Below the pieces are notes generated by a model, which was not told where the DNA came from, did no database searches, and saw nothing but the letters and a program-made list of their open reading frames with translations. The translations under genes and the position numbers were made by a program. Positions 27,498-36,020 of a stretch of DNA of 64,000 bases are shown here, piece by piece (position 1 is the first letter of the stretch; every line of letters starts with the position of its first letter). Source of the stretch: Geobacillus stearothermophilus ATCC 12980 (GTDB taxonomy: Bacteria > Bacillota > Bacilli > Bacillales > Anoxybacillaceae); assembly GCF_030369615.1 (NCBI RefSeq), contig NZ_CP128494.1:902001-966000 (forward strand), in the 5' to 3' direction.

Positions 27498-28598
27498 TTG
27501 CCGCGGAAAAGGTCTGCGCCGGATTTTTTGTTGATTCTTTTAACGTTTTCGCTCTTGGCCATCGGGCTTATTATGGTGTACAGCGCGAGCGCCATTTGGG
27601 CGGAATACAAGTTTCACGATTCGTTTTTCTTTGTCAAGCGCCAGCTGTTCTTTGCCATCGTCGGCATTATCGCCATGTTTTTTGTGATGAACATCGATTA
27701 TTGGACGTGGCGCGACTGGTCGAAAGTGTTGCTCATCGTTTGTTTCGGGCTGCTTGTACTCGTGTTGATCCCAGGCGTCGGCATGGTGCGCAATGGATCG
27801 CGCAGCTGGATCGGCGTCGGGGCGTTTTCCATCCAGCCGTCCGAATTTATGAAGCTGGCGATGATCGCGTTTTTGGCCAAATATTTATCCGAAAACCAAA
27901 AGAAGATTACATCGTTTAAACAAGGATTGCTGCCGGCGCTGGCGCTCGTGTTTGCGGCGTTCGGCATGATTATGCTGCAGCCGGACTTAGGGACGGGCAC
28001 CGTGATGGTCGGCACATGTGTGGCGATGATTTTTGTCGCCGGCGCCCGCCTCAGCCATTTTGTGGGCCTTGGGGTGTTGGGGCTTGCCGGGTTTGCCGCC
28101 CTCGTTTTATCGGCGCCGTATCGAATCAAGCGGATTACATCGTTTTTGAATCCGTGGGAAGACCCGTTGGGGAGCGGATTTCAAATCATCCAGTCGCTGT
28201 ACGCCATCGGTCCGGGCGGGCTGTTTGGCCTGGGGCTCGGGCAAAGCCGGCAAAAGTTTTTTTATTTGCCGGAGCCGCAAACTGATTTTATTTTCGCCAT
28301 TTTGGCCGAGGAGCTCGGTTTTATTGGCGGATCGCTCGTCCTTCTTTTATTCAGCCTTCTTCTTTGGCGCGGCGTGCGCATCGCCCTTGGCGCCCCCGAT
28401 TTGTACGGCAGCTTTTTGGCGCTTGGCATCATTTCGATGATTGCCATCCAAGTGATGATCAACATCGGCGTTGTCACCGGGCTGATGCCCGTCACCGGCA
28501 TTACTCTCCCGTTTTTGAGCTACGGCGGATCGTCGTTGACATTGATGCTGATGGCGATCGGCGTGCTGCTCAATATTAGCAGACACGCCCGCTATTAG
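27498..28598 (+). CDS. spoVE: SpoVE, SEDS-family peptidoglycan polymerase of sporulation
   Basis: A 366-residue SEDS protein with ten hydrophobic segments, GSRSWIGVGAFSIQPSEFMKL (split here: GSRSWIG, then QPSEFMKL, about residues 100-120), FLNPWEDPLGSGFQ and GITLPFLSYGGSS near the end. By locus (after murD, with spoVD upstream) it is SpoVE, the lipid II polymerase of spore cortex synthesis, rather than vegetative FtsW. TTG 27498 is used with AGAGGTG upstream. In B. subtilis murG, murB and divIB follow; here only divIB does. Confidence 0.92.
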   Translation: MPRKRSAPDFLLILLTFSLLAIGLIMVYSASAIWAEYKFHDSFFFVKRQLFFAIVGIIAMFFVMNIDYWTWRDWSKVLLIVCFGLLVLVLIPGVGMVRNGSRSWIGVGAFSIQPSEFMKLAMIAFLAKYLSENQKKITSFKQGLLPALALVFAAFGMIMLQPDLGTGTVMVGTCVAMIFVAGARLSHFVGLGVLGLAGFAALVLSAPYRIKRITSFLNPWEDPLGSGFQIIQSLYAIGPGGLFGLGLGQSRQKFFYLPEPQTDFIFAILAEELGFIGGSLVLLLFSLLLWRGVRIALGAPDLYGSFLALGIISMIAIQVMINIGVVTGLMPVTGITLPFLSYGGSSLTLMLMAIGVLLNISRHARY

Positions 28599-28697
28599 GC
28601 AGGCGGCGGCGTCCGCTGTTTTTGTTTGTTCGGGCGGCTTGCCGTCAAACAGTGCCGGCAAATGTTATAAAAAACGGTCTCTCTCGCGATCTATTTG

Positions 28698-28706
28698 TGA
28701 TATAAT
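28698..28706 (+). promoter_or_regulatory. Extended -10 promoter for divIB
   Basis: TGATATAAT: a perfect -10 with TGn extension, 100 bp before the divIB start; the -35 region is poor. Confidence 0.55.
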
Positions 28707-28730
28707 GAAAACAAGTGCAAAGAACAAGAA

Positions 28731-28790
28731 AACGGCAGCGGATGCCGTTTGTTTTTATTCGAGCGCAGCCATGGAGCTGCCCGCGGGCAG
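28731..28790 (+). promoter_or_regulatory. Structured leader with alternative hairpins before divIB
   Basis: Three hairpins follow the promoter: H1 AACGGCA / TGCCGTT (28731-28749) followed by TGTTTTTATT, like a terminator; H2 GCAGC / GCTGC (28765-28780); H3, a perfect 14-nt palindrome CTGCCCGCGGGCAG (28777-28790) next to the SD. H2 and H3 share bases 28777-28780 and cannot form together, as in attenuators. Confidence 0.4.
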
Positions 28791-28806
28791 GAAAGCGGGG
28801 AAGGCA

Positions 28807-29592
28807 ATGGAAAAGGGAAAGGTTGTTGTTCTTGAAGACCGCGTCCCAAAACTGAAAGAGCGTCGCCGCCAAAAAGCGAACCGTCGGCTGATTTTGTATT
28901 TGTCCTTCTTTTTTCTGTTTATTTTGTGCGTTCTTTACTTCCAATCGCCGTTAAGCGCCGTCAGGCATGTGGAGGTGAGCGGAAACCGCCATTTGCCGGC
29001 GGAGCGCATCATCAGCTTGAGCGGCATTACGAAGCGGACAAGCTTTTGGAAAGTGAACGAACAAAGTGTGGCAACGAGGATCGCCCGCCATCCGGAAATT
29101 AAAGAGGCAACCGTGGAAAAGAGGCTGCCGAACACGATTGTCATCCGCGTCCACGAATGGCGGCGGATCGCTTATGTCTACGACCGGCAAACATTTTTCC
29201 CGCTGCTTGAGAACGGACGGCTGTTAAAACAGGAAGCGGTGAAAACAGCCCCGAGCGATGCGCCTGTGCTCGTCGGTTGGAAAAACGGCGACGCCATCGC
29301 CGAGATGACTGGACAGCTGGCGGAACTGCCGGCGCCGGTGCTTGGCGCCATGTCGGAAATTCACTACAAGCCGAACAGTGAGTATGAAGACCGCGTCATC
29401 GTCTACATGAACGACGGGTATGAGGTAAGTGCGACGATTCATCGTTTTGCGGACAAGCTGTCGCATTATCCGGCGATTGTCGCCGAGCTTGACCGAAATG
29501 TCAAAGGGGTCATTCACCTCGAAGTCGGCAGCTACTTTGTCCCGTACGAGCCGCCGAAAAAGGAGGACGACGATGAGACAACAAGCCCATAG
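28807..29592 (+). CDS. divIB: Cell division protein DivIB (FtsQ family)
   Basis: A 261-residue bitopic protein: basic cytosolic tail, one membrane span (about 27-46, LILYLSFFFLFILCVLYF), a POTRA domain (about 50-120; VRHVEVSGNRHLPAERI, VEKRLPNTIVIRVHEW) and a beta domain to about 245, with an acidic C terminus. DivIB organises septal wall synthesis with FtsL and DivIC. ATG 28807 follows GCGGGGAAGG. The 208 bp before it replace the murG-murB pair found in B. subtilis. Confidence 0.94.
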   Translation: MEKGKVVVLEDRVPKLKERRRQKANRRLILYLSFFFLFILCVLYFQSPLSAVRHVEVSGNRHLPAERIISLSGITKRTSFWKVNEQSVATRIARHPEIKEATVEKRLPNTIVIRVHEWRRIAYVYDRQTFFPLLENGRLLKQEAVKTAPSDAPVLVGWKNGDAIAEMTGQLAELPAPVLGAMSEIHYKPNSEYEDRVIVYMNDGYEVSATIHRFADKLSHYPAIVAELDRNVKGVIHLEVGSYFVPYEPPKKEDDDETTSP

Positions 29593-30277
29593 CCGCATCC
29601 TCCTTACTTTTATTTGCTTTTTATTCGGCGCCATGCTCGGGTTTTCCTACCAACATGCCAAAAACGATCCATCCCGCCGCGAATGGAGCGACAGCGGGTG
29701 GAAAAGGGAATACGAGTTTCGCTCGGCGCTGATCGCTTTGCAAAAGGAAAACCGGTCGTTAAAGCAACAGCTTGTCGAAAAGCAAGACGAACTGGCCGCT
29801 TGGGAAAAAAAACTGGCCGACCGGCAGACGAACGAAGCCGGGCTGGCGAAAGAGGCAGAACAGCTGCGCATGTATGTTGGAAAGGCGAGGGTGAAAGGAA
29901 AGGGTGTAGCAGTCACGCTTTCCGACTCCTCTTACATCCCCTCTGAAGCGAGTGCTACTGATTATATCGTTCACGAACAGCACGTATGGAAAATCGTTCA
30001 CGAGCTGCTTATTTCCGGCGCCGAAGCGGTCGCCATTAACGGGCAGCGCATTTCCCATCGCTCCTACATTGTGTGCAACGGTCCGGTCATTGAGGTTGAC
30101 GGGACGCAACATGCCGCTCCGTTTGTCATTTCGGCGATCGGCGACCCAGATGTGCTGTCGTCTGCGCTCGTCCTGCCAGGCGGCGTCGTCGACGAGCTTG
30201 TTCAAGACCATATCGATGTAAAAGTGGAAAAGCAAGAGGCGATTACGCTCGATCCGGTATTCGCGCCCAGACCGTAA
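29573..30277 (+). CDS. ylxW: DUF881 family protein YlxW
   Basis: A 234-residue protein with an N-terminal membrane anchor (about 7-24), a coiled coil (about 50-105) and a DUF881 domain (about 110-225; GKGVAVTLSDSS, VNxG-like AEAVAINGQRI, YIVCNGPVIEVDG). Function unknown; such genes sit next to ftsA/divIB in bacilli. ATG 29573 with AAAGGAGG overlaps the 3' end of divIB by 20 bp. Confidence 0.88.
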   Translation: MRQQAHSRILLTFICFLFGAMLGFSYQHAKNDPSRREWSDSGWKREYEFRSALIALQKENRSLKQQLVEKQDELAAWEKKLADRQTNEAGLAKEAEQLRMYVGKARVKGKGVAVTLSDSSYIPSEASATDYIVHEQHVWKIVHELLISGAEAVAINGQRISHRSYIVCNGPVIEVDGTQHAAPFVISAIGDPDVLSSALVLPGGVVDELVQDHIDVKVEKQEAITLDPVFAPRP

Positions 30278-30305
30278 AACGGGCAGGAAGGAGCGGTGAA
30301 GCGCA

Positions 30306-31022
30306 TTGGAGCGAAAAAGACAGCTGTATTTTGCCGGGATTGCCGGCGTGTTCGGATTGATGCTGGCCGTCGGGATGCGGACGACGCTGCCTTCGGAAGA
30401 GCGCGATACGCGCGACATTTGGGAGCTGCGCGCCGATTTGACAAAGGAGCAGAAGCTTGAACAGCAGCTGCTTGAGGAGCTGGAACGCTACGAGGCGAAA
30501 TTGCGCCATTACCGGCGCGAGGAGCAGGAAGACGGTGAGGCGGCGCTCGAGGAGACGGTCGCCGAGCTTAGGGAAGAAGCCGGACTGACCGAGGTGAAAG
30601 GGCGCAGCGTGGTGCTGACGATCGCGCCGTTTGCGGCTGGCGGCTACGTCGGTCCGGTCGCCCAAACGGTGTCGCCGGAGCTGCTGCAGCGGTTGGTAAA
30701 TGAATTGAACAAATATGGAGCAAAGGAAATCGCCATTAGCGGCGAGCGGCTGACGAACCAGACGGCGATTCGCGATGTCAACGGGGTGACGAAAGTCGGT
30801 CGCCGGCCGCTTCAGCTGCCGGTTGAGGTGAAGGCGATCGCGGACGATGCGGACAAGCTGTATAGCGGTTTGACGGTTTCGCCGATTCGGGATGATTTCA
30901 TCGTCGAAAACTTGGAGCTTTCGATTTCCAAGCCGAAACCGATGATCGCCATTCCGCCGTCAACCGAGCGGCTGGAGGTAAAATACATGGAGACGACGAG
31001 CGCCGGCAAGGAGGAGAAATAG
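30306..31022 (+). CDS. ylxX: DUF881 family protein YlxX
   Basis: A 238-residue paralogue of YlxW: N-terminal hydrophobic segment (about 5-24), coiled coil (about 40-95) and DUF881 core (KGRSVVLTIAPF, LVNELNKYGAKEIAISGERL, VEVKAIADDADKL). The two tandem DUF881 genes suggest a paired membrane complex. The only start in frame near the domain is TTG 30306; AAGGAG lies about 12 bp upstream, farther than usual. Confidence 0.86.
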   Translation: MERKRQLYFAGIAGVFGLMLAVGMRTTLPSEERDTRDIWELRADLTKEQKLEQQLLEELERYEAKLRHYRREEQEDGEAALEETVAELREEAGLTEVKGRSVVLTIAPFAAGGYVGPVAQTVSPELLQRLVNELNKYGAKEIAISGERLTNQTAIRDVNGVTKVGRRPLQLPVEVKAIADDADKLYSGLTVSPIRDDFIVENLELSISKPKPMIAIPPSTERLEVKYMETTSAGKEEK

Positions 31023-31023
31023 C

Positions 31024-31386
31024 ATGTGGCTTCCGCTTCTCGGATTGTTGCTCGGGTTTGCCGTCGGCGTCCTGGCCGGCTGGGAAGTTCCCGATCAGTA
31101 TTCCAGTTATTTGTCGATTGCCATTTTGGCCGCCTTTGATACATTAATAGGGGGATGGCGCGCCCATTTACAAGGAACGTACGACGAAACAGTATTTATA
31201 ACCGGGTTTTTTTTCAATATCATCCTTGCCACAACTTTGACTTTTCTTGGGGTGCATCTTGGTGTAGACTTGTATTTGGCGGCCGTCTTCGCGTTTGGCG
31301 TCCGCCTGTTTCAAAACATTGCCATCATCCGTCGCCTTTGGCTTGCCGAATGGGCGGAGCGGCGGGAAAATCGCGAAAAAAGTTAA
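31024..31386 (+). CDS. sbp: Small basic protein Sbp
   Basis: A 120-residue membrane protein with three or four hydrophobic segments (about 2-20, 27-44, 58-78, 82-98) and a basic, charged end, matching Sbp (DUF1290), always encoded just before ftsA in bacilli. Function unknown. SD AAGGAGGAG precedes ATG 31024 inside the end of ylxX. Confidence 0.9.
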   Translation: MWLPLLGLLLGFAVGVLAGWEVPDQYSSYLSIAILAAFDTLIGGWRAHLQGTYDETVFITGFFFNIILATTLTFLGVHLGVDLYLAAVFAFGVRLFQNIAIIRRLWLAEWAERRENREKS

Positions 31387-31393
31387 GCGGAAG

Positions 31394-31422
31394 AGAGGAA
31401 AGTGTCTTCCTGTGTTGAATTA
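31394..31422 (+). promoter_or_regulatory. Sigma-H-type promoter for ftsAZ
   Basis: AGAGGAAAG (-35, consensus RnAGGAwWW, 8 of 9), 11-bp spacer, GTTGAATTA (-10, consensus RnnGAATww, full match). B. subtilis ftsAZ has a sigma-H promoter that boosts FtsZ at the onset of sporulation. Confidence 0.7.
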
Positions 31423-31438
31423 TATGGAGTAAAACAAA

Positions 31439-31531
31439 ATGCGATGTTCTTGCGAAAATCGCGAGCTGGATATAGACGAAGAGATGGACAGGGAAATTTC
31501 AGCCGAAAAAGGAGGTGTCGCTGCTTACTGA
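31439..31531 (+). CDS. Candidate 30-residue ORF upstream of ftsA
   Basis: ATG 31439 has GGAG 9 bp upstream and encodes 30 residues: Cys-containing start (MRCSCENREL), acidic middle (DIDEEMDREIS). Its last codons run through a strong AAAGGAGG (31508-31515) that lies 63 bp before the ftsA homology start. No family recognised. It may be a leader peptide or chance. Confidence 0.35.
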   Translation: MRCSCENRELDIDEEMDREISAEKGGVAAY

Positions 31532-31577
31532 AACGTCGGCTGACATCGGCGCGTTTTTAGTAGGCAGATGCCAAAAG

Positions 31578-32846
31578 ATGAGCAGCAATGAGATCGTCGT
31601 TAGCCTGGATGTCGGAACATCGAGCGTCAAAGTCATCATCGGGGAAATGTTGGGCAGCTCGATTAACATTATCGGAATCGGCAATGTGAAATCAGAAGGG
31701 CTCAAAAAAGGCGCGATTGTTGATATAGATAAAACGGTGCAATCGATCAAGCGCGCGGTCGAACAAGCGGAACGGATGGTCGGCCTTTCGATCCGCCGCG
31801 TGATTGTCGGGGTGGCGGGAAGCCATATTCAGCTGCATGACTGCCATGGCATCGTTGCAGTTGCCAGCGAAAACCGCGAAATCAGCGATGAAGACGTTGC
31901 CCGCGTCATCGATGCGGCGCAAGTCGTTTCCATCCCGCCGGACCGGGAAATTATCAGCGTCGTTCCGCGCCAGTTTATCGTCGACGGCTTAGACGGCATC
32001 CACGACCCACGCGGCATGATCGGCGTCCGCTTGGAGATGGAAGGGACGATGGTGACCGGAGCGAAGACGATTTTACATAATCTCCTTCGCTGTGTGGAAC
32101 GTGCCGGTTTGGAAATCAGCGACATTTGCCTCCAGCCGTTAGCGGCCGGTTTGCTGGCATTATCCGACGATGAGCGGCACTTGGGCGCCGCGCTCGTCGA
32201 TCTGGGCGGCGGTTCGACAACGGTCGCTGTCTTTGAGCAAGGGGCGTTGCAAGCTGTCTCTTCACTGCCGGTCGGCGGGGAGCATATTACAAAAGATTTG
32301 GCCATCGGGCTGCGGACAACAACGGAGGATGCGGAAAAAATCAAATTGAAGCACGGGTATGCGTTTTACGACTACGCTTCGGACGAAGAAGTGTTCAGCG
32401 TGCCGGTCATAGGCAGCGATCAACACCAGCAGTTCAGCCAGCTTGAGATCGCCGATATTATTGAGGCGAGGATGGAGGAAATTTTGCAAATGGTTCAACA
32501 TGAAGTGCGCCGGCTTGGCTTTCGCGACCTTCCGGGCGGCTATGTGCTGACCGGCGGCGTGGCGAATATGCCGGGAGTGTTGGAGTTGGCTCACGTCGTC
32601 CTAGGGACGAGCGTCCGTGTTGCCATGCCGGATTACATCGGCGTGCGCGACCCGCAATACACGATCGGCGTCGGCCTGCTCAAGTTCGCCTACCGGCAGG
32701 CGCAGCTGCAAGGGAAAACCGTCCCGGCGGCGGCCGCGGCGGAGCCGGCCGAGCGCCCGGCGCCAAAACAACCATCGAAACCGAAAAAGAAAGAAGACCA
32801 TTTCGGGAAGAAGGTCAAGAAATTTTTCGGTTCTTTCTTTGAATAG
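31578..32846 (+). CDS. ftsA: Cell division protein FtsA
   Basis: A 422-residue actin-like ATPase that tethers FtsZ to the membrane. Motifs: IVVSLDVGTSSVKVIIGE (phosphate 1), VDLGGGSTTVAVFE (phosphate 2, about 194-207), TGGVANMPG (adenosine motif) and a C-terminal amphipathic helix (FGKKVKKFFGSFF). The start follows B. subtilis homology (MSSNE). Its SD is poor; the best SD (31508-31515) is too far upstream and would require a CTG at 31521, so an N-terminally longer form is possible. Confidence 0.93.
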   Translation: MSSNEIVVSLDVGTSSVKVIIGEMLGSSINIIGIGNVKSEGLKKGAIVDIDKTVQSIKRAVEQAERMVGLSIRRVIVGVAGSHIQLHDCHGIVAVASENREISDEDVARVIDAAQVVSIPPDREIISVVPRQFIVDGLDGIHDPRGMIGVRLEMEGTMVTGAKTILHNLLRCVERAGLEISDICLQPLAAGLLALSDDERHLGAALVDLGGGSTTVAVFEQGALQAVSSLPVGGEHITKDLAIGLRTTTEDAEKIKLKHGYAFYDYASDEEVFSVPVIGSDQHQQFSQLEIADIIEARMEEILQMVQHEVRRLGFRDLPGGYVLTGGVANMPGVLELAHVVLGTSVRVAMPDYIGVRDPQYTIGVGLLKFAYRQAQLQGKTVPAAAAAEPAERPAPKQPSKPKKKEDHFGKKVKKFFGSFFE

Positions 32847-32873
32847 AGATTGAAATTTTAGGAGGATTTGGCC

Positions 32874-34007
32874 ATGTTGGAGTTTGAGACAACAGTCGAT
32901 CAGTTGGCAACGATCAAGGTGATTGGGGTCGGGGGCGGCGGCAACAACGCCGTCAATCGGATGATTGAACACGGAGTGCAAGGCGTTGAATTTATTGCCG
33001 TCAATACCGATGCACAGGCGCTCAATTTGTCGAAGGCGCCGACGAAACTGCAAATCGGGGCGAAGCTGACACGCGGCTTGGGTGCGGGAGCGAACCCAGA
33101 AGTTGGAAAAAAAGCAGCTGAGGAGAGCAAAGAGCAAATTGAAGAAGCGCTTCGCGGCGCCGATATGGTGTTTGTCACCGCTGGCATGGGCGGCGGCACG
33201 GGAACTGGGGCGGCGCCCGTCATCGCCCAAATCGCCCGCGAATTAGGAGCGCTCACGGTCGGTGTCGTCACGCGCCCGTTTACGTTTGAAGGGCGGAAGC
33301 GGGCGACGCAGGCCGCAAGCGGCATCGCCGCCATGAAAGAGGCGGTCGATACGCTCATCGTCATTCCGAACGACCGGTTGCTTGAGATTGTTGACAAAAA
33401 TACGCCGATGCTTGAGGCGTTCCGCGAAGCGGACAATGTGCTGCGCCAAGGGGTGCAAGGCATTTCCGATTTGATCGCTGTGCCGGGGTTGATCAACCTT
33501 GACTTCGCCGATGTGAAAACGATCATGTCCAACAAAGGCTCGGCGCTGATGGGCATCGGGATTGCCAGCGGCGAAAACCGAGCGGCGGAGGCAGCCAAAA
33601 AAGCCATTTCCAGCCCGCTGTTGGAGACGTCGATCGACGGGGCGCAAGGCGTGCTCATGAACATCACCGGCGGCATGAACTTAAGTTTGTACGAAGTGCA
33701 GGAGGCCGCCGACATCGTCGCTTCGGCGGCCGATCAAGAAGTGAATATGATTTTCGGCTCGGTCATCAACGAAGACTTAAAAGACGAAATTGTCGTCACT
33801 GTCATCGCGACCGGGTTTAACGAAAACGTTGCTTCGCAGCCGCGGCCGCCGCGCGCCGGCATCGGGACGGCGCCGAAAGTGACGCCGGCGCCGAAGCGGG
33901 AAAAGCGCGAAGAACCGGCGCAAGATTATGCGGCGCTCCGGTCCGGGCAGGCGGAAGACCCGCTCGATATTCCGGCGTTCTTGCGTAACCGCAACCGTCG
34001 CCGTTGA
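32874..34007 (+). CDS. ftsZ: Cell division protein FtsZ
   Basis: A 377-residue tubulin-like GTPase that forms the Z-ring. GGGGNNAVN near residue 20, tubulin signature GGGTGTG (about 104-110), [10 protein letters not shown], a variable linker (about 318-360, Pro/Lys-rich) and the conserved C-terminal peptide [12 protein letters not shown] that binds FtsA, SepF and EzrA. ATG 32874 sits 8 bp after AGGAGG. Co-transcribed with ftsA; ends in a strong terminator. Confidence 0.98.
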   Translation: MLEFETTVDQLATIKVIGVGGGGNNAVNRMIEHGVQGVEFIAVNTDAQALNLSKAPTKLQIGAKLTRGLGAGANPEVGKKAAEESKEQIEEALRGADMVFVTAGMGGGTGTGAAPVIAQIARELGALTVGVVTRPFTFEGRKRATQAASGIAAMKEAVDTLIVIPNDRLLEIVDKNTPMLEAFREADNVLRQGVQGISDLIAVPGLINLDFADVKTIMSNKGSALMGIGIASGENRAAEAAKKAISSPLLETSIDGAQGVLMNITGGMNLSLYEVQEAADIVASAADQEVNMIFGSVINEDLKDEIVVTVIATGFNENVASQPRPPRAGIGTAPKVTPAPKREKREEPAQDYAALRSGQAEDPLDIPAFLRNRNRRR

Positions 34008-34017
34008 GGAGCTATCG

Positions 34018-34052
34018 GGCATGAACAAGCCGTGTTCATGCCTTCTTTTTTT
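34018..34052 (+). terminator. Intrinsic terminator after ftsZ
   Basis: GGCATGAACA / TGTTCATGCC stem with T-rich tail. Confidence 0.93.
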
Positions 34053-34141
34053 GCCCTCGCCCCGCGCTTCAAAGGGCGGTTTTCCTCGTTCGCACGTTTC
34101 CCCTCGCTTTGACAAAACATTCTGTTTTTCACCACCACCAA

Positions 34142-34175
34142 TTGACAGACTTTCCAACGGGATATGCTATATACT
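34142..34175 (+). promoter_or_regulatory. spoIIG-type promoter with 22-bp spacer and Spo0A-like boxes
   Basis: TTGACA (34142-34147) and TATACT (34170-34175) are 22 bp apart, the same abnormal spacing as the B. subtilis spoIIG promoter, which sigma-A uses only with Spo0A-P. A 0A-box-like TTTGTCAAA (minus strand, 34108-34116; consensus TTTGTCGAA) lies upstream and a weaker one overlaps the -35. Confidence 0.75.
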
Positions 34176-34218
34176 TGTTTCAGACAAAAGCCGATGGGGC
34201 GGGGGAGGGGCTTGCCGG

Positions 34219-35130
34219 TTGGTTGTGTATCTTGATGTCATTTGGCTTTTGAACGTCTGTTTTGATGCAATGCTTCTTTGGCTGACAGCGCTCATGCTTA
34301 AGCGCCCGATCGTCTGGTGGCGGCTGTTGGCCGGAGCGTTGATCGGGTCGCTGCTTGTGGTGCTGCTGTTCACCCCGTTGTCCGCCATCGCCCAGCACCC
34401 GCTTGCCAAAATGGCCGCCTCGATCTTGATTGTGCTCTCCGCTTTTGGCTTTAAGCGGCCGCGCTATATGATCGAGAACATGCTGGCGTTTTACTTTGCC
34501 ACGTTCGCTGTCGGGGGCGGCATGCTGGCGGTTCATTATTTTTTCGCCGAGCAACTGTCCGTGCAGAACGGATTATTGATGATGCATCCCCCCGGGGCGG
34601 GCGACCCGGTAAGCTGGCTGTTTGTCCTCGTCGGGTTTCCGGTGTTGTGGCTTTTTTCCCGCCGCCGTGTGGAACAGATTCGCGAGAAAAAATTGCGCTT
34701 CGAACATATTGTAGATGTCATTGCTGTTTGGGAAGGCCGGCCCCTTGCCCTAAGAGGGCTCATCGACAGCGGCAACCAGCTGTTTGACCCAGTGTCCAAA
34801 ACGCCGGTGATGATCGTGGACCGGGAAAAAGCGAAGGACGTGCTGCCCGAAGAGCTGATGGCCTATATGGCAGCCATGACGGTTGACGACCCGCCCGAAC
34901 AGTGGGCCCATCGTCTTCGTCTCATTCCATACCGCGCAGTGGGCAGCGGCCCGCAAATGATGATGGCGGTAAAACTAGACCGCATCGCGCTGTCATACGA
35001 AAACGAGTGGCTTGAGGTGAAACATGGGCTTATGGCCTTAAGTGCAGACCCGCTTTCAGCCGACGGAGAATACGATTGCATCATCCACCCGAAAATGGTG
35101 CAGGCGGGAAGAAAGCTGACCGCTTCATAG
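34219..35130 (+). CDS. spoIIGA: SpoIIGA, pro-sigma-E processing protease
   Basis: A 303-residue protein with five N-terminal membrane spans (about 3-150) and a C-terminal aspartic protease domain with [11 protein letters not shown], catalytic Asp at residue 183, the position known from B. subtilis. In the mother cell it cleaves the pro-sequence of SigE after a SpoIIR signal. TTG 34219 has GGGGGAGGGG 8 bp upstream; the open frame before it belongs to the promoter region. No bpr-like gene separates it from ftsZ. Confidence 0.95.
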   Translation: MVVYLDVIWLLNVCFDAMLLWLTALMLKRPIVWWRLLAGALIGSLLVVLLFTPLSAIAQHPLAKMAASILIVLSAFGFKRPRYMIENMLAFYFATFAVGGGMLAVHYFFAEQLSVQNGLLMMHPPGAGDPVSWLFVLVGFPVLWLFSRRRVEQIREKKLRFEHIVDVIAVWEGRPLALRGLIDSGNQLFDPVSKTPVMIVDREKAKDVLPEELMAYMAAMTVDDPPEQWAHRLRLIPYRAVGSGPQMMMAVKLDRIALSYENEWLEVKHGLMALSADPLSADGEYDCIIHPKMVQAGRKLTAS

Positions 35131-35180
35131 GTCGTTACTATATCATACTCGCGTTTTATCCGTTTAGAAGGGGGATTTTG

Positions 35181-35900
35181 ATGAAAAGATGGAAACTTCG
35201 GTTCATGTATTGGCTGTATAAGCTGCTGGCCAAACTTGGGTTGAAGGCCGACGAAATTTACTATATCGGCGGCAGCGAGGCGCTTCCGCCGCCGTTGACG
35301 AAAGAAGAGGAAGAGCAGTTGATCGAACGGCTGGCCACCGGTGATGAGACGGCGCGGTCGCTGCTCATTGAACGCAATTTGCGGCTTGTCGTCTACATTG
35401 CGCGCAAGTTTGAAAACACCGGCATTCACATCGAAGATTTGATCAGCATTGGAACGATCGGCTTAATCAAAGCGGTCAATACGTTTAACCCGGAGAAAAA
35501 AATCAAGCTGGCGACTTATGCATCACGCTGCATTGAAAACGAAATTTTAATGTATTTGCGCCGCAACAATAAAGTGCGGGCGGAAGTGTCGTTTGACGAA
35601 CCGCTCAATATCGATTGGGACGGCAATGAGCTGCTGCTGTCCGACGTGCTGGGAACGGAAGACGACGTCATTACAAAGGATTTGGAGGCGGACGTCGACC
35701 GGCGGCTGCTGCTAAACGCCTTGCACCAGCTGAGCGACCGTGAAAAGCAGATTATGGAATTGCGCTTTGGTTTGTCAGGAGGGGAGGAAAAAACGCAAAA
35801 AGATGTCGCTGACTTGCTCGGCATTTCGCAATCGTACATATCGCGGCTCGAGAAGCGGATCATTAAACGGTTGCGCAAAGAGTTCAACAAAATGATGTAG
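35181..35900 (+). CDS. sigE: RNA polymerase sigma-E factor (pro-form)
   Basis: A 239-residue sigma-70 family protein. The first 27-29 residues form the basic amphipathic pro-sequence ([19 protein letters not shown]) removed by SpoIIGA, followed by [13 protein letters not shown]. Region 2 (about 65-130, [27 protein letters not shown]) and region 4 with helix-turn-helix ([20 protein letters not shown]) are intact. Directs early mother-cell transcription. ATG 35181 follows GAAGGGGG; operon with spoIIGA. Confidence 0.97.
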   Translation: MKRWKLRFMYWLYKLLAKLGLKADEIYYIGGSEALPPPLTKEEEEQLIERLATGDETARSLLIERNLRLVVYIARKFENTGIHIEDLISIGTIGLIKAVNTFNPEKKIKLATYASRCIENEILMYLRRNNKVRAEVSFDEPLNIDWDGNELLLSDVLGTEDDVITKDLEADVDRRLLLNALHQLSDREKQIMELRFGLSGGEEKTQKDVADLLGISQSYISRLEKRIIKRLRKEFNKMM

Positions 35901-35901
35901 C

Positions 35902-35935
35902 AAGCGGCGGGAGTGGACGCTCCGCCGCTTTTTTT
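35902..35935 (+). terminator. Intrinsic terminator after sigE
   Basis: AAGCGGCGG / CCGCCGCTT stem with T-run. Confidence 0.9.
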
Positions 35936-35951
35936 CGCTCGGACAGGCTGT

Positions 35952-35980
35952 GCATATTTTTCCCTCCTAGGGAGATACTG
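35952..35980 (+). promoter_or_regulatory. Sigma-F/G-type promoter for sigG
   Basis: GCATA (35952-35956), 14 bp, then GGAGATACTG (35971-35980), which fits the forespore -10 GGnrAnAnTw at nine of ten positions. spoIIIG is switched on by sigma-F in B. subtilis. Confidence 0.55.
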
Positions 35981-36020
35981 AAAACTGACGACTTAGCATC
36001 TCCTGATGGGAGGGAACAAC

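Noticed and set aside
33928..34218. 97-codon N-terminal extension of spoIIGA
   Set aside because: It covers the end of ftsZ, its terminator and the spoIIG promoter; homology and SD place the start at TTG 34219.
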